DNA of 64,000 bases from Rhizobium gallicum bv. gallicum R602sp (GCF_000816845.1 NZ_CP006877.1:3043501-3107500), one strand, 5' to 3'; positions 16,658 through 25,836 are shown, counted from the stretch's first letter. Notes: generated from the sequence alone by a model not told the origin. Numbers and translations are program-made.

Positions 16658-17455
16658 CTAACCAAATAGGAACCGCCGTACGTTGGCCCCGAGCGCAACG
16701 CGCACTCCTCGCTGCTCTGCAGCAGAAATATAGCGCATAACGACTGTCTTCTCCCGAGCTGGATCGTGCACGTACGACGCCGCCGCCCACGCGCGTGCCT
16801 CATCGGCAGTCGCCACGGCGTCGTTGTAGCCGAGAAGATAAGGTGTCTGGAAGAACGTGAAGCCGTGGATGGCGACTTCTCTGCACTGTGCGCTGAGAAA
16901 AAAGAGGATTGCACTGGCGCCGACCGTCGGTTGAAATCCGTCCAGCTGGCGCCGCACACCCTCACAAAAGCGAGTTGAAGGCACAACTAGTTCGGTTGCC
17001 TGACAACCGTGCAGTTCCTCGCGCTTCTTGTACAAACGAGATTTGCTACCTTTGAAGCCCCAGTGAGGGAACACTAAAAAGCGAACGCCTTGCTCTCGCA
17101 GGAGGGGCGCCGGGATAGCGCCTGCGCTTCGGTCGCCGTGCTCCATAAGATTGTGAAACAGCACATCGGTACGCGAGCCCAGAACGGAGGGATTTTTTTG
17201 AGCAAGCGCTATCCCGTTGTTCAGCCGGACGATCACATCATAGCCGTCAACGCTGACGTTCTCGAGATCCTCGACAACCGTTTGTGCGGGGCCGATAATT
17301 ATCACTCTCTTTCCTGCAAAGGCCGACGCATTCAGTAACGGTATTCGCCACGGATTAAGCGGTGAAGCGATAAATTTGAATCTCATCCACCGTTGGATGA
17401 CGTCCAAAGTGCGGCCAGTCTGGCTGAGTAGTCTCACGTATGCTTCTCTGGTCAC
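16658..17455 (-). CDS. Second GT29-like glycosyltransferase
   Basis: 265 residues. Motif L lies at 49-82 (KRVIIIGPAQTVVEDLE then YDVIVRLNNG). Motif S lies at 175-200 (QPTVGASAILFFLS then VAIHGFTFF). Motif VS is H230-x4-E235 in HDPARE. It is longer than the first GT29-like protein and only distantly similar, so it is not a recent duplicate. Its GTG start overlaps the stop of the upstream pyruvyl transferase gene (GTGA), so the two are translationally coupled and likely act on the same glycan. A CMP-sugar donor is expected from the family; donor and acceptor are unknown. Confidence 0.7.
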   Translation of the reverse strand: MTREAYVRLLSQTGRTLDVIQRWMRFKFIASPLNPWRIPLLNASAFAGKRVIIIGPAQTVVEDLENVSVDGYDVIVRLNNGIALAQKNPSVLGSRTDVLFHNLMEHGDRSAGAIPAPLLREQGVRFLVFPHWGFKGSKSRLYKKREELHGCQATELVVPSTRFCEGVRRQLDGFQPTVGASAILFFLSAQCREVAIHGFTFFQTPYLLGYNDAVATADEARAWAAASYVHDPAREKTVVMRYISAAEQRGVRVALGANVRRFLFG

Positions 17456-18597
17456 ACCCGTTCATCCGGAATTGGGCTACGCAGCTTTGACTGTGCGCGA
17501 TCTCGGTAATCGGCAATCTTGCTGACAATTTCTGCGCGTCGGTCGACGGCCTCCTTCACGATCTCGACATTCAGAGACTCGAGGTTCGATATTTTCAACG
17601 GCAACGCCGCATCATTGACCACTGCCAGAACTTTCGACCGATCAGTCAAAGGCAATATGGGTACACCCGCAAATGATGCGAGGATGAGACCGTGAAGCCG
17701 ATTGGTAATGACGACGTCACTGGCTTTCATTTCGGCTACGGTCTCCTGCCAGGTTAGAGGCGCGAGAAACTGTGCTCCGTACGCCTCGGCGCTCGGCTTT
17801 TGAACCGCGAAGTCCTCGCTTTCACAGGTTGTCAGAAGTGCAATCGAAATGCCGTGCGGGCGCAAACGCTGAAGCGCCCCGCTGATTGCGATCGCCTCCT
17901 GACTCGTTACTACGAGTAGCACTCGTAGCGTTTTCCCACGAGGTGCGGCCTCTACGCTTTTTCCAATTTCAGCTAGCGAAAAGACACAGTCGGCACCTAG
18001 CGCAGCATCGAGCCCAAGACCCTTGAGCATACCTTCCGATGTGCTGTCGCGAGCGATGAGCGGGCCTTGGATGCGGGAAAAATCGGCAGCTAAACCGCTC
18101 CGGGTGTTCACCTTCCAAAGGGATGAAGAGACAGAGACGGGATAGGAAAAGATTCGATCGGTATGTGCAGCCATAGCTCTTAGCGTGGCGAACATAGATA
18201 CTCCCGAGTTCTCACCCGTCCACTGTGCTCCGCCGGCAATATAGACTCCATCATATCGCGAAAAAGTTTCCGCGTCGGGAGTCGCGTTCCTAGCCAAGGA
18301 TTTGATCCTTAAAGCTTGGTAACGCTGCCGCAGGCGAAAAAATCTCGCAATTTTGACCCTTACCCGGTGGAGACGATGATTGTCCGTGAATGTCGTTCCT
18401 GCAAGTTCAAACGGTGGAGCAACTTTCCGAAAGGCCGCGAGCCTGGCGCGATCTACGGATACAAATCCTTGGGAATAGACATGGACAGGATGCCCTGAAC
18501 GCTTTCGTTCTAGATCGACGAGCATCGCATGCAATATTGCGAAGTCGCCTAAATTACCTTTAAGGTTGGCGAAAACGATCGCGACGGGAGCTTTCAT
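17452..18597 (-). CDS. Polysaccharide pyruvyl transferase family protein
   Basis: A 381-residue protein of the family that adds pyruvate ketals from phosphoenolpyruvate to sugars; some members have other transferase roles. The N-terminal block ANLKGNLGDFAILHAML is the conserved GN-GD loop, and the C-terminal DVVITNRLHGLILASFAGVPILPL is the hallmark RLHG motif. The gene overlaps the downstream GT29 gene by 4 bases. Its ATG is almost back-to-back with the Stealth gene on the other strand, so a promoter must lie inside one of the two coding starts. Pyruvylation of the surface glycan is the likely role. Confidence 0.85.
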   Translation of the reverse strand: MKAPVAIVFANLKGNLGDFAILHAMLVDLERKRSGHPVHVYSQGFVSVDRARLAAFRKVAPPFELAGTTFTDNHRLHRVRVKIARFFRLRQRYQALRIKSLARNATPDAETFSRYDGVYIAGGAQWTGENSGVSMFATLRAMAAHTDRIFSYPVSVSSSLWKVNTRSGLAADFSRIQGPLIARDSTSEGMLKGLGLDAALGADCVFSLAEIGKSVEAAPRGKTLRVLLVVTSQEAIAISGALQRLRPHGISIALLTTCESEDFAVQKPSAEAYGAQFLAPLTWQETVAEMKASDVVITNRLHGLILASFAGVPILPLTDRSKVLAVVNDAALPLKISNLESLNVEIVKEAVDRRAEIVSKIADYRDRAQSKLRSPIPDERV

Positions 18598-18687
18598 GCT
18601 GTGCTTTCTTCGGTTTCGTTTAGTTTTGCGTGGCGTTGCATGTGCCGAGAGGCGCTGTCAAGATTGGTCGGGGAGCGGAGTTTTGTT

Positions 18688-19641
18688 TTGATTGACGCAG
18701 TTGTTACTTGGGTCGATGGGGATGATCCTGCCCATGTTGCAAAAAGGGCTGTTTTTCAACCAAAGGGAATGCATTCTATGGCTACCGCCTCGACGCGCTT
18801 CGCGCATCGCGGTGAGATTAAATACTGTGTCTGGTCGATCTTGCACTTCTGTCCTTTTATACGACGCGTATTTGTCGTCACCGACGACCAAAAACCTGAC
18901 GCTCTGGAAAGCCTCCTAGCTGCGACCCCCGACTGGGAAAGTCGAATCGAAATTGTAAGTCACCGTGCAATTTACGGAGAGCATGACGATTTGCTCCCGG
19001 TTTTCAGCTCACGCTCAGTTGAGACGATGCTGTATCGCATTCCGGATCTCGCCGAACAGTTTATCTATCTCAACGATGACATTTTCATTGGACGCAGCTT
19101 AACAGCTGACTACTTTTTTCGAGATGGCAGACCTGTGCTCAGGGGGCAGCTAAGGCATTTTCCCAATGGCTCAATCACGTGGCTTAAGGGCCTTTTTCGC
19201 CGTGGTCCGAAGCGAGCAGGCTTCAAAGAGGCCCAGCAAATGGCTGCGCGCTTGGCAGGGCGAACCGATGATTATCTCCTTGCGGGACATCACCCTCACG
19301 CCATGCGAAGATCGACGATGGCCGCTTTCCTGGAGCAAGACATTACAGCGCTGCGTGCACAGGCTGGTTATCGTTTTCGTAGTCCAGCGCAATTTTCTCC
19401 AATCGGCATTGCAAACAACCTGGAACTGAATGATGGCTCCTTCGTGGAGGCGCCTACTGACGTTGGGTTTATAAAGCCTCCTCGAAATAAACGGGCGTCG
19501 GCTAAAATCGCTGCTACGATGCGCGCTCTGGTCCGCGGTGAACTTGCGTGCATCTGTGTGCAAAGCCTCGATGCAATGAGCGAACAGGACAGTCGTGTTG
19601 TCTCCTCGGGCTTAGAAGAGTGGTTTAGGCTGTCACGTTAG
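18688..19641 (+). CDS. Stealth family sugar-phosphate transferase (capsular polysaccharide phosphotransferase)
   Basis: The four Stealth conserved regions are visible: CR1 IDAVVTWVDGDDPAH; CR2 RFAHRGEIKYCVWSI with FVVTDDQKPD; CR3 FIYLNDDIFIGRSL; and a C-terminal CR4-like part. Stealth proteins transfer hexose-1-phosphates to build phosphodiester-linked capsules. I chose TTG at 18688, which gives the usual MIDAVVTWVDG start and has GGAG seven bases upstream. The longest frame starts with GTG at 18601, only 3 bases from the divergent pyruvyl transferase start. The 3' end overlaps the convergent GT4 gene by 17 bases. Codon use and base composition look more AT-rich than rkpA. Confidence 0.8.
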   Translation: MIDAVVTWVDGDDPAHVAKRAVFQPKGMHSMATASTRFAHRGEIKYCVWSILHFCPFIRRVFVVTDDQKPDALESLLAATPDWESRIEIVSHRAIYGEHDDLLPVFSSRSVETMLYRIPDLAEQFIYLNDDIFIGRSLTADYFFRDGRPVLRGQLRHFPNGSITWLKGLFRRGPKRAGFKEAQQMAARLAGRTDDYLLAGHHPHAMRRSTMAAFLEQDITALRAQAGYRFRSPAQFSPIGIANNLELNDGSFVEAPTDVGFIKPPRNKRASAKIAATMRALVRGELACICVQSLDAMSEQDSRVVSSGLEEWFRLSR

Positions 19642-20884
19642 TCTCCGGGGCGGACTCGCCCATCATCCTTCTACGGAAAGCCTGTGAACCGCCGTCGAGC
19701 GTGGGCGAGTAGGTTCCGTCGGTGTCGCGAGTTTTCAGCCGCTTCAAAAGCGTGTGGGAGCCGAAGCGTTCTGCCGCTTCCCTTCGGCATGCGTTAATAT
19801 AGTGGATACGACCGTGATCATCGCTCACGAGCCTGTCGATGAGCCCTGACACCTGATGTGGCTCGCAATAAAGCGCCAGATCACCGAACGTGGGCTCGAA
19901 TGCAGGAGGAAGGATCACAGGAAGTCCCGAAAGTACCGCCTCGATTATCGTCCGCCCAAAAGCTTCGTCTCTTGTTCGTGCCGGGAAGTTTACAAACACA
20001 TCAAGTTGCGAAAGGTAGTCTCCAACGCCCGTCGTGCCGAACGGTTCGACCACCCAGTTAGAGGGCAAGGCGCCCAACCGCTTTTTAACCGTTTCTGCTC
20101 CGCCCATGATCTTTACGACAATATCAGTGCGGCAAGGGTAGGCAGCCCGAAGTTCCTCCGCATCTTCGAGCCATTTTCCGTCGTGGTCCCGGCCATGTCG
20201 TCCGATGACGACAGGGGCTGTTAGGTGCGTCCGCGGCGCAAAGGGGAAATCCTCAATTTTGAAAGCCGGTGGCCAATCGATCGGTGCCAATAAATCCGGG
20301 CCAGCAGATTTCGAGAGGACCCTTCTGCATTCTTCGCGGATAATTGGGCTGATTGGATAGATATTCGAGTGCGGAACTCCGATTCTTGCCACGCGACGAA
20401 ATAGCGCCGGCCAGTTGAACAGCGGTTTGCCGTTCTCGCTCCACGCGGAATTGTTCACGACGAATAAAGCCCGTTCGCCATCGATCCTCTTCATCAGATT
20501 GCGGAAGATGGGCGTCATAACCATGCGCGGGCCACGGGCGATAAGGGTTTGGCACTTGATGTATTTGACGTTATCCGCCGGAACGATTTTGTCCATGAAA
20601 GGTAAGAAGCGTTCGGCCACCCAATTGCGTTTCCATAGCGACCGTTTGACTGGACAGTGCACTATGATCGCAGTCAGCCCAGCGGCGGTAAACGCCCTTA
20701 GCTCAGTGACAGTCGTTGATGCATTTCCACCGACAAAGGCGCAATTCGTCACGATGCAGATATCGACCGAAAACGTGTCCCCCTGTCTAAAGTTCGAGGC
20801 TTCGACGACGCCGCTAGGAGGAGGCTCAATCCATCGGGCGAATAATCGTCTTAATGAAAGGTATCGGGGCATCGGCAGTTCCAT
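19625..20884 (-). CDS. Family 4-type glycosyltransferase
   Basis: A 419-residue protein. Its C-terminal half has the GT-B donor-binding signature RDEAFGRTIIEAVLSGLPVILP, with the second Glu of the EX7E motif, followed by FGDLALYC. The centre has GRHGRDHDGKWLEDAEEL, resembling the acceptor-to-donor domain switch. GT4 enzymes are retaining transferases using nucleotide-sugar donors. It lies in a block of strain-variable glycan genes and probably adds one sugar of the polysaccharide repeat. A second ATG four codons inside (MPRYLSL) is a possible start. The last 17 bases overlap the Stealth gene tail-to-tail. Confidence 0.75.
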   Translation of the reverse strand: MELPMPRYLSLRRLFARWIEPPPSGVVEASNFRQGDTFSVDICIVTNCAFVGGNASTTVTELRAFTAAGLTAIIVHCPVKRSLWKRNWVAERFLPFMDKIVPADNVKYIKCQTLIARGPRMVMTPIFRNLMKRIDGERALFVVNNSAWSENGKPLFNWPALFRRVARIGVPHSNIYPISPIIREECRRVLSKSAGPDLLAPIDWPPAFKIEDFPFAPRTHLTAPVVIGRHGRDHDGKWLEDAEELRAAYPCRTDIVVKIMGGAETVKKRLGALPSNWVVEPFGTTGVGDYLSQLDVFVNFPARTRDEAFGRTIIEAVLSGLPVILPPAFEPTFGDLALYCEPHQVSGLIDRLVSDDHGRIHYINACRREAAERFGSHTLLKRLKTRDTDGTYSPTLDGGSQAFRRRMMGESAPETNVTA

Positions 20885-21412
20885 TCAACGTGCTGCCCCA
20901 TAACATAGAGCAGCATTTAAATCGAGCAGGCGAGCAAAGGATCGCCGACAACAACGACACGCGCCCCATTTCTTTGGTCGATGGCCGCCATGGGATGGAC
21001 CGCTGGATTGGAGGGAAACTCGGCTGGCTAGGCACAATGTCGCTGCTGCGAAACTATTTCTAACCTAGATGGCTAGTTGACATCTGCCTGCCATCGTCCA
21101 GGGCGATATGTAGTCTGCGGATATTTTCGCGGCGTAAAGCCCTCTTCCCGGTCACCGCTCGCTGCAGCGCTACTGTATCGCCGATACGCTGCAGGTCATA
21201 AATTTCGAAAGGCAAACGTTGCCGCGTGATCGCCTTCGGGCTCATACGATGTATCTCGAGCCGAGAGCCACCTTTTACCAGCAGTATTGTCGGCAGACTG
21301 GCGCGGTGCGATTTAGAGATGAGTGTCGCTGCAGCACGCCTATCTAACCCGCGAGAGCGATTGCAATCTGAGGCACTGCGTATTATCAGGAGGCAAAACT
21401 CAGAGAGATTCA
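20885..21412. other. Gene-poor stretch between glycan genes
   Basis: About 530 bases between the divergent GT4 and pyruvyl transferase genes. It should hold promoters for both. A minus-strand frame at 21060-21413 contains a protein-like basic stretch (IHRMSPKAITRQRLPFEI and following) that may be a gene fragment; no family recognised and no ribosome binding site seen. Confidence 0.35.
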
Positions 21413-22234
21413 ATGAATATATTGGCGCTGAACTGGCTCAGCAATAACATTGGCGACGACGTTCAGACCGTGGCTGTGATGCAGCATTTGCCGCGCGTTG
21501 ACGCATACATCGACCGAGACCACCTCAACACATACGATGGCCCCCAAGCCATCCTGGTCACAAACGGATGGTTTTTAGAAGAGCTCGATAACTGGCCACC
21601 GAGCGAAGCGATTAAACCTATTTTTTTTGGCTTTCACGTACAGAAGCGAGCTAAGCCGACGATCGCCCGACATGCAGCTTACTTAAAAAAACATGAGCCC
21701 ATCGGATGTCGCGATAGCGGCACGGTGGCATTCATCCGGTCTTTAGGAGTTGAAGCGTACCTTTCGCTTTGCTCCACATTAACCTTCGATGCGCCTTCCG
21801 ATCGGAAACCTGATTCGATCTACCTAGTTGAAGCAGATCTCGGCGACCTGACGCCGAACTTTCGCAAAAGCCACGGGCTCAAATTGAAAACCGTTAGCCA
21901 TCGGGTGGCAGAGACACCGACGGAAGTACGTCTTAGGTTTGCACGCGAGATTATCGAAACATACGGCCGCAAAGCGGCGCTGATAGTCACCAAGCGCATT
22001 CACTGCGCAATGCCCTGTGTGGCTATGGGCATTCCAACCGTCTTCATCGGCCCCAAAACCAATCGCACCGCAATAGTTGAAGAAATCGGACTTAAGCGGC
22101 ATTCGAAGTGGCATCCTATCAGTCACCCATTTGCAAGTAGGGTTGCTGAGATACCGCCAGCCTTGGATATTGATGGCATCAAAACGCAAATCCGGCAGGA
22201 CTTGCGAAACAGGATCGCTGCAGCCTTGGCCTAG
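21413..22234 (+). CDS. Polysaccharide pyruvyl transferase family protein (second)
   Basis: A 273-residue protein starting MNILALNWLSNNIGDDVQTVA, where the N-IGDD loop matches the GN-GD substrate loop of the family. TKRIHCAMPCVAMGIPTVFIGP is the C-terminal counterpart of the R-LHG motif, here with Ile in place of Leu. A longer frame starts 30 codons upstream, but the ATG at 21413 has AGAGAG just before it and gives the expected family N-terminus. Likely role: addition of pyruvate or a related group to a sugar of the surface polysaccharide. It is only distantly related to the gene at 17.5-18.6 kb. Confidence 0.75.
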   Translation: MNILALNWLSNNIGDDVQTVAVMQHLPRVDAYIDRDHLNTYDGPQAILVTNGWFLEELDNWPPSEAIKPIFFGFHVQKRAKPTIARHAAYLKKHEPIGCRDSGTVAFIRSLGVEAYLSLCSTLTFDAPSDRKPDSIYLVEADLGDLTPNFRKSHGLKLKTVSHRVAETPTEVRLRFAREIIETYGRKAALIVTKRIHCAMPCVAMGIPTVFIGPKTNRTAIVEEIGLKRHSKWHPISHPFASRVAEIPPALDIDGIKTQIRQDLRNRIAAALA

Positions 22235-22290
22235 CGGCCTGCAAAAACGTCTGTTGTCGCCAGGCCTGCGATGAAAAGCGCTTAACCTGC

Positions 22291-23148
22291 CTACTCCCTC
22301 CAGTGATCCGCCACCCAGCGTGTCGGGCGGATAAAATGGCGAAGATGCGCGAAGAACGAGTCCCGCTTCTGCCGCTTGCTCTTGTTGAAACTTGCCACAA
22401 GATGTCCGAACAGATTGTCGGCGCCCCGTTCGTGATATTTCCCACTTATTGCCTGCTCCGGGCGAAGACCGCGTGGGAAAATGACTACTTTTGCGCTCCG
22501 AGGGAGCCGCGGTGCAAGGACGTAATTGAGCGGCCATGCACGCCGGCAATCTTGACGAAAGTGCAGCACCCACTCGCGCGGGAAAAACTTCGGACCGTCC
22601 GGAACGTTCTTGGTTACGAAGCGCTGCTCAAACCGGTACTGATCCGCAATCGCCTGTGGTGCCGCCTTAAATTTTTCCTGCAGTGGCGCGAGCTTGCCCA
22701 CCGGAAATCGAAACAGCGATGTCTGTCCTAGCTTTTCAAAAGGCGTGGTCTGGTTGCGCGCCATAACAACGTCGTTGGCGCTGCCAACCTCAAAAAACGG
22801 ATCGAGCGACGCAACAACCACAAGGTCCAAATCGAGGAACAAAACCGGGCCACTGAGTGAGCCCAAGGTTTCCCCCCAAAGCCGCGCCTTATTCCAAATC
22901 CCTGGGGATTTCTCCGGCATCTTCGTGACGTCTAATGGCGGTAGGTCCTCGCAAAGAACCTCAGGCCGAATGCCATCCCGCTTATCGGTGAAACATGTGA
23001 ACGTAAACGGCGGAGTGATGTTTCTCGCAACCATGGCATAAAGGCGATTGATATAGGGGGGGCCGAACTTCGTACCCCAATTTATACAGATCACCTGTTT
23101 CGTGCCTGCCGCAGGTAGCGTCTCGCTCACAGCCATTTGCTCCGCCAT
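22291..23148 (-). CDS. Putative glycosyltransferase (GT-A type, DxD motif)
   Basis: A 285-residue protein with KQVICINWGTKFGPPYINRLY at the N-terminus and the acidic metal motif VLFLDLDLVVVASLDPFF, which resembles the DxD site of GT8-like and related GT-A enzymes. FPREWVLHFRQDCRR near residue 210 is a conserved stretch in this group of alphaproteobacterial proteins. It would use a nucleotide sugar and a divalent metal. Its acceptor is unknown. It stands alone on the minus strand, with its 3' end near that of the second pyruvyl transferase. A start 4 codons inside is possible (MAVSETL). Confidence 0.7.
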   Translation of the reverse strand: MAEQMAVSETLPAAGTKQVICINWGTKFGPPYINRLYAMVARNITPPFTFTCFTDKRDGIRPEVLCEDLPPLDVTKMPEKSPGIWNKARLWGETLGSLSGPVLFLDLDLVVVASLDPFFEVGSANDVVMARNQTTPFEKLGQTSLFRFPVGKLAPLQEKFKAAPQAIADQYRFEQRFVTKNVPDGPKFFPREWVLHFRQDCRRAWPLNYVLAPRLPRSAKVVIFPRGLRPEQAISGKYHERGADNLFGHLVASFNKSKRQKRDSFFAHLRHFIRPTRWVADHWRE

Positions 23149-23250
23149 TCCTTTCTAAAATTCCAATGCTCCAAGCGCTTTGCACAGATATGGCGCGTGC
23201 CAGCAGATGCAAAATAGCACGTAGCCATGGTTTCCGTTGTCAGAAGCCGC

Positions 23251-24474
23251 CTATTGTGACGTGTTGTCTCGAACGACATTGTTGCCGCCCCTGCTAACGA
23301 TCAGATTGCGACCACCACCGACGATCCTGTTCCCTTCGACATTGTTGTTGTCAGCAAAGTCTGCATTGCTTGCGCTGCTGCCAAATGGATAGGCCGGGTC
23401 GGTAAAGCAATAGTCCTTGCCTCCGTTGCGGGATCCCAACCAAACTGCCGGTTGCTGGCGGCCGGAAGAATACCGAAACGTGTTCTGCGTTATTTGATTG
23501 AACTCCGGTTTTTGGTGGCGAATGACGCCGCCTTCTCCGCAATTGCGATAGACGAATATTCCGCCATTGTCGGAGTTTTCGAATGTATTGCGGGAAATCG
23601 TATTTCTTGCAGAACCATCGATTGCTATCAATTCACGCTTATCCGTTTTGATGCTGAAGACGTTTCCGGAGATCGTATTGCGGGCTGACTCAGCGTCAAG
23701 ATATACGGCAACCGCGGTGCTGCGGCCTGATATTTGAGACGAAATCAAAGCCGCTCCTGTTACGCCCGGCCCCACATAAAAGGGTATGCCATTGGGCGCC
23801 TCGATCTGGACTTTTTCAAATTTCACGTTGGCCGGTGCCGCGGCTTGGGCATAGTTGATGTGGTCAGGCTTGAGTGAAGAGGCCTTCATAACTGCGCCGT
23901 TCGCATTTTCTCCGAGACCGTAAATCCTGACAAATCCTCTGATCCGGCAGTTGCGAATGGTGACATTGCGCGGAGCATCCCATTGCCCAGACGCAATTCG
24001 CGTCGAACGAACGACAATCCCGGTTTTCTGCATGCGCGAACCACCTGAACTAACGTCAATTAGCCCCCCGCCACAATCAAGTACCGCGTTTGAAGCGGCA
24101 CTTCCTTCGAAGATCAGTTGATGGGTCACGACGTCACGCGAAGACAGCTGGATATTGCACCGCAAAGAAACCGGCTCTGAACCAGGGGCCTTTATTTTGG
24201 CGATCGTCTCCTGTCCGCACGGTGTGTTGTGTCCAGCCTCTTCGCGTGGTGGCGAGGTGTCGGTGGGGCTTTCCTCGACAGGCGTGGGCCTGCTGTTTTC
24301 GCCTTCATCAGGCGACGGCACGGACGGGCCCGGTGGTCGCTGAGGATGCGGCCTCTGATACCCAAGATCCGACTGCAAAAAGGAGCTGTCGATATAGGCC
24401 GCTCCGCCCTGGCAGCCAACCAACAAGGCGAGGCTCGTTGACATTATGACAGCTTTCGTCTTCCCGAGTATCAT
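23251..24474 (-). CDS. Lipoprotein with a parallel beta-helix domain
   Basis: 407 residues. The N-terminus is a lipoprotein signal (MILGKTKAVIMSTSLALLVGC, lipobox LVGC), followed by a Pro/Ser/Glu-rich linker (about residues 40-85). The remainder has repeated beta-helix rungs: ARNTISGNVFSIKTD, ARNTISRNTFENSDNGG, NQITQNTFRYSS, NNNVEGNRIVGGG and NNVVRDNTSQ. Such domains are found in polysaccharide lyases, epimerases and NosD-like proteins. GGAG precedes the ATG. It begins 63 bases after the rkpJ stop on the same strand, so it may be the last gene of the rkp-1 operon. A role in modifying or anchoring capsule is inferred; no catalytic residues can be named. Confidence 0.75.
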   Translation of the reverse strand: MILGKTKAVIMSTSLALLVGCQGGAAYIDSSFLQSDLGYQRPHPQRPPGPSVPSPDEGENSRPTPVEESPTDTSPPREEAGHNTPCGQETIAKIKAPGSEPVSLRCNIQLSSRDVVTHQLIFEGSAASNAVLDCGGGLIDVSSGGSRMQKTGIVVRSTRIASGQWDAPRNVTIRNCRIRGFVRIYGLGENANGAVMKASSLKPDHINYAQAAAPANVKFEKVQIEAPNGIPFYVGPGVTGAALISSQISGRSTAVAVYLDAESARNTISGNVFSIKTDKRELIAIDGSARNTISRNTFENSDNGGIFVYRNCGEGGVIRHQKPEFNQITQNTFRYSSGRQQPAVWLGSRNGGKDYCFTDPAYPFGSSASNADFADNNNVEGNRIVGGGRNLIVSRGGNNVVRDNTSQ

Positions 24475-24537
24475 TCTATCTCCGTTGCCCTGCGTGGAGG
24501 CGAATCTTCACCCTGCCGACTTCTTACCAGATGTCGG

Positions 24538-25836
24538 TCAAGGGACGTCTATTTTCATCGGATGTTTGCGGATCGGCGGCTCGACGTATGCGCCCGGCTC
24601 GTTGACATTTCGCGCCAGCAATCTGGCAGCAATGCTTTCGGCAGCAGCCTCCGCTCCCTCTTTCGAATAGAAGTTCCCGCGAACCTGCACGGTGGCTGCG
24701 AGCAATCGCATGAACGCGTCAAGAAGCTTTGCCGATGGGGGTTGTGGATCCTGCCAGAAAAGGTCGATTGACTTCGGATCCGTCAGTCCTTCGATATCAT
24801 AGATCGTAACTCCGAGCGTCTTAACAGGCTTGCCTGCCTGCAATGCTGAAAGTGCAGCTGTCGAATTGACGGTGACCATGCCCCGGCTTGCAACGATCAG
24901 CGCCGAGAGATCACCGCCGTCGATAACCTGCACGCGGCCGGACAAGCCGAGCGACAGGGCGGTGGCGTTCACATAGTCGTCCCAGTCGATAAGGCCGTTG
25001 TCGAGCGGATGCACTTTGACGAGTAGTTTCGCATCTTGCGATGCGTGCTCGGCAAATGAGCGCAGAATAAAACGGATGGCATCCCGCTGGCTGTGGAACG
25101 GCGAATGGGCGCGCAACTGATAATCGGTCGCAATCTGCAGGGGATAGACAAAGAACGCTGCGTTGTCGGAAGACAGCCGGCCAACTTTGATATTCGCCTC
25201 GCGAGCCCTTTTGCGGCCAGTTGCGAGCCTCCTCAGCCAGCCGGCATATTCTGCGAGCGGATGAAACAGCCCGTGCCGCCGGTAATGCGGATAAAAAAGC
25301 GAGAAGAACACGGTCGGCAGGTAATAAAGTAAATCGGCGATCGCTTCCGAGAGGAAAGTATGACTGTAACGCCTGTTCCAATCCGGCTCCGGCAGGCCCT
25401 CCGCAGCCGCAAGTATATGACCCGGATCAACGGGAAAACGCGAGTTGGACGAAAGGCCCTCGCGCTCGATGGTCACCCAATCAGGCCTCAAATGCCCCAT
25501 CTCGATGGTGTAGATCGAAACGCCCATTGCGCGGGCTTCGGCGATCGCAGCACGGTGGTAGGGTCTCTCCTCTCCGTGGACGATAAGGTCGGTGATCTTG
25601 CGGTCCGCGATAAGATGACGGACATAGCCCGGCCAAGCGGCGAAAGGACCGCGATAGTTCAAGGCACCTCGCCTGCGCCAGAATAGCCAATCTCCGCTAT
25701 TGAGGTTGACGCGAAGGCACGCGCAGCCGGCTGCCTCAAGACGGTCCGCGATTTTGCAATAGAGGATGGACGATGGCCCCTGGAGAAATAGGAAGACGCG
25801 TTTCGCCTTCTCCTCTGATGGGGCCGACACAATCAT
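24538..25836 (-). CDS. rkpJ: RkpJ, KpsS-like capsular polysaccharide biosynthesis/export protein
   Basis: A 432-residue cytoplasmic protein of the KpsS/LipB family. Its C-terminal half has the ordered motifs YPLQIATDYQLRAHSPF, LLVKVHPLDNG, GDLSALIVASRGMVTVNSTA and TLGVTIYDIEGLTDP. KpsS enzymes are retaining beta-Kdo transferases that add the first Kdo to lyso-phosphatidylglycerol for capsule anchoring; this function is taken from the E. coli and Neisseria family. Its ATG overlaps the rkpI stop by 4 bases. Gene order rkpAGHIJ matches S. meliloti, which supports the symbol. In S. meliloti kpsF3 follows; here a beta-helix lipoprotein does. Confidence 0.88.
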   Translation of the reverse strand: MIVSAPSEEKAKRVFLFLQGPSSILYCKIADRLEAAGCACLRVNLNSGDWLFWRRRGALNYRGPFAAWPGYVRHLIADRKITDLIVHGEERPYHRAAIAEARAMGVSIYTIEMGHLRPDWVTIEREGLSSNSRFPVDPGHILAAAEGLPEPDWNRRYSHTFLSEAIADLLYYLPTVFFSLFYPHYRRHGLFHPLAEYAGWLRRLATGRKRAREANIKVGRLSSDNAAFFVYPLQIATDYQLRAHSPFHSQRDAIRFILRSFAEHASQDAKLLVKVHPLDNGLIDWDDYVNATALSLGLSGRVQVIDGGDLSALIVASRGMVTVNSTAALSALQAGKPVKTLGVTIYDIEGLTDPKSIDLFWQDPQPPSAKLLDAFMRLLAATVQVRGNFYSKEGAEAAAESIAARLLARNVNEPGAYVEPPIRKHPMKIDVP

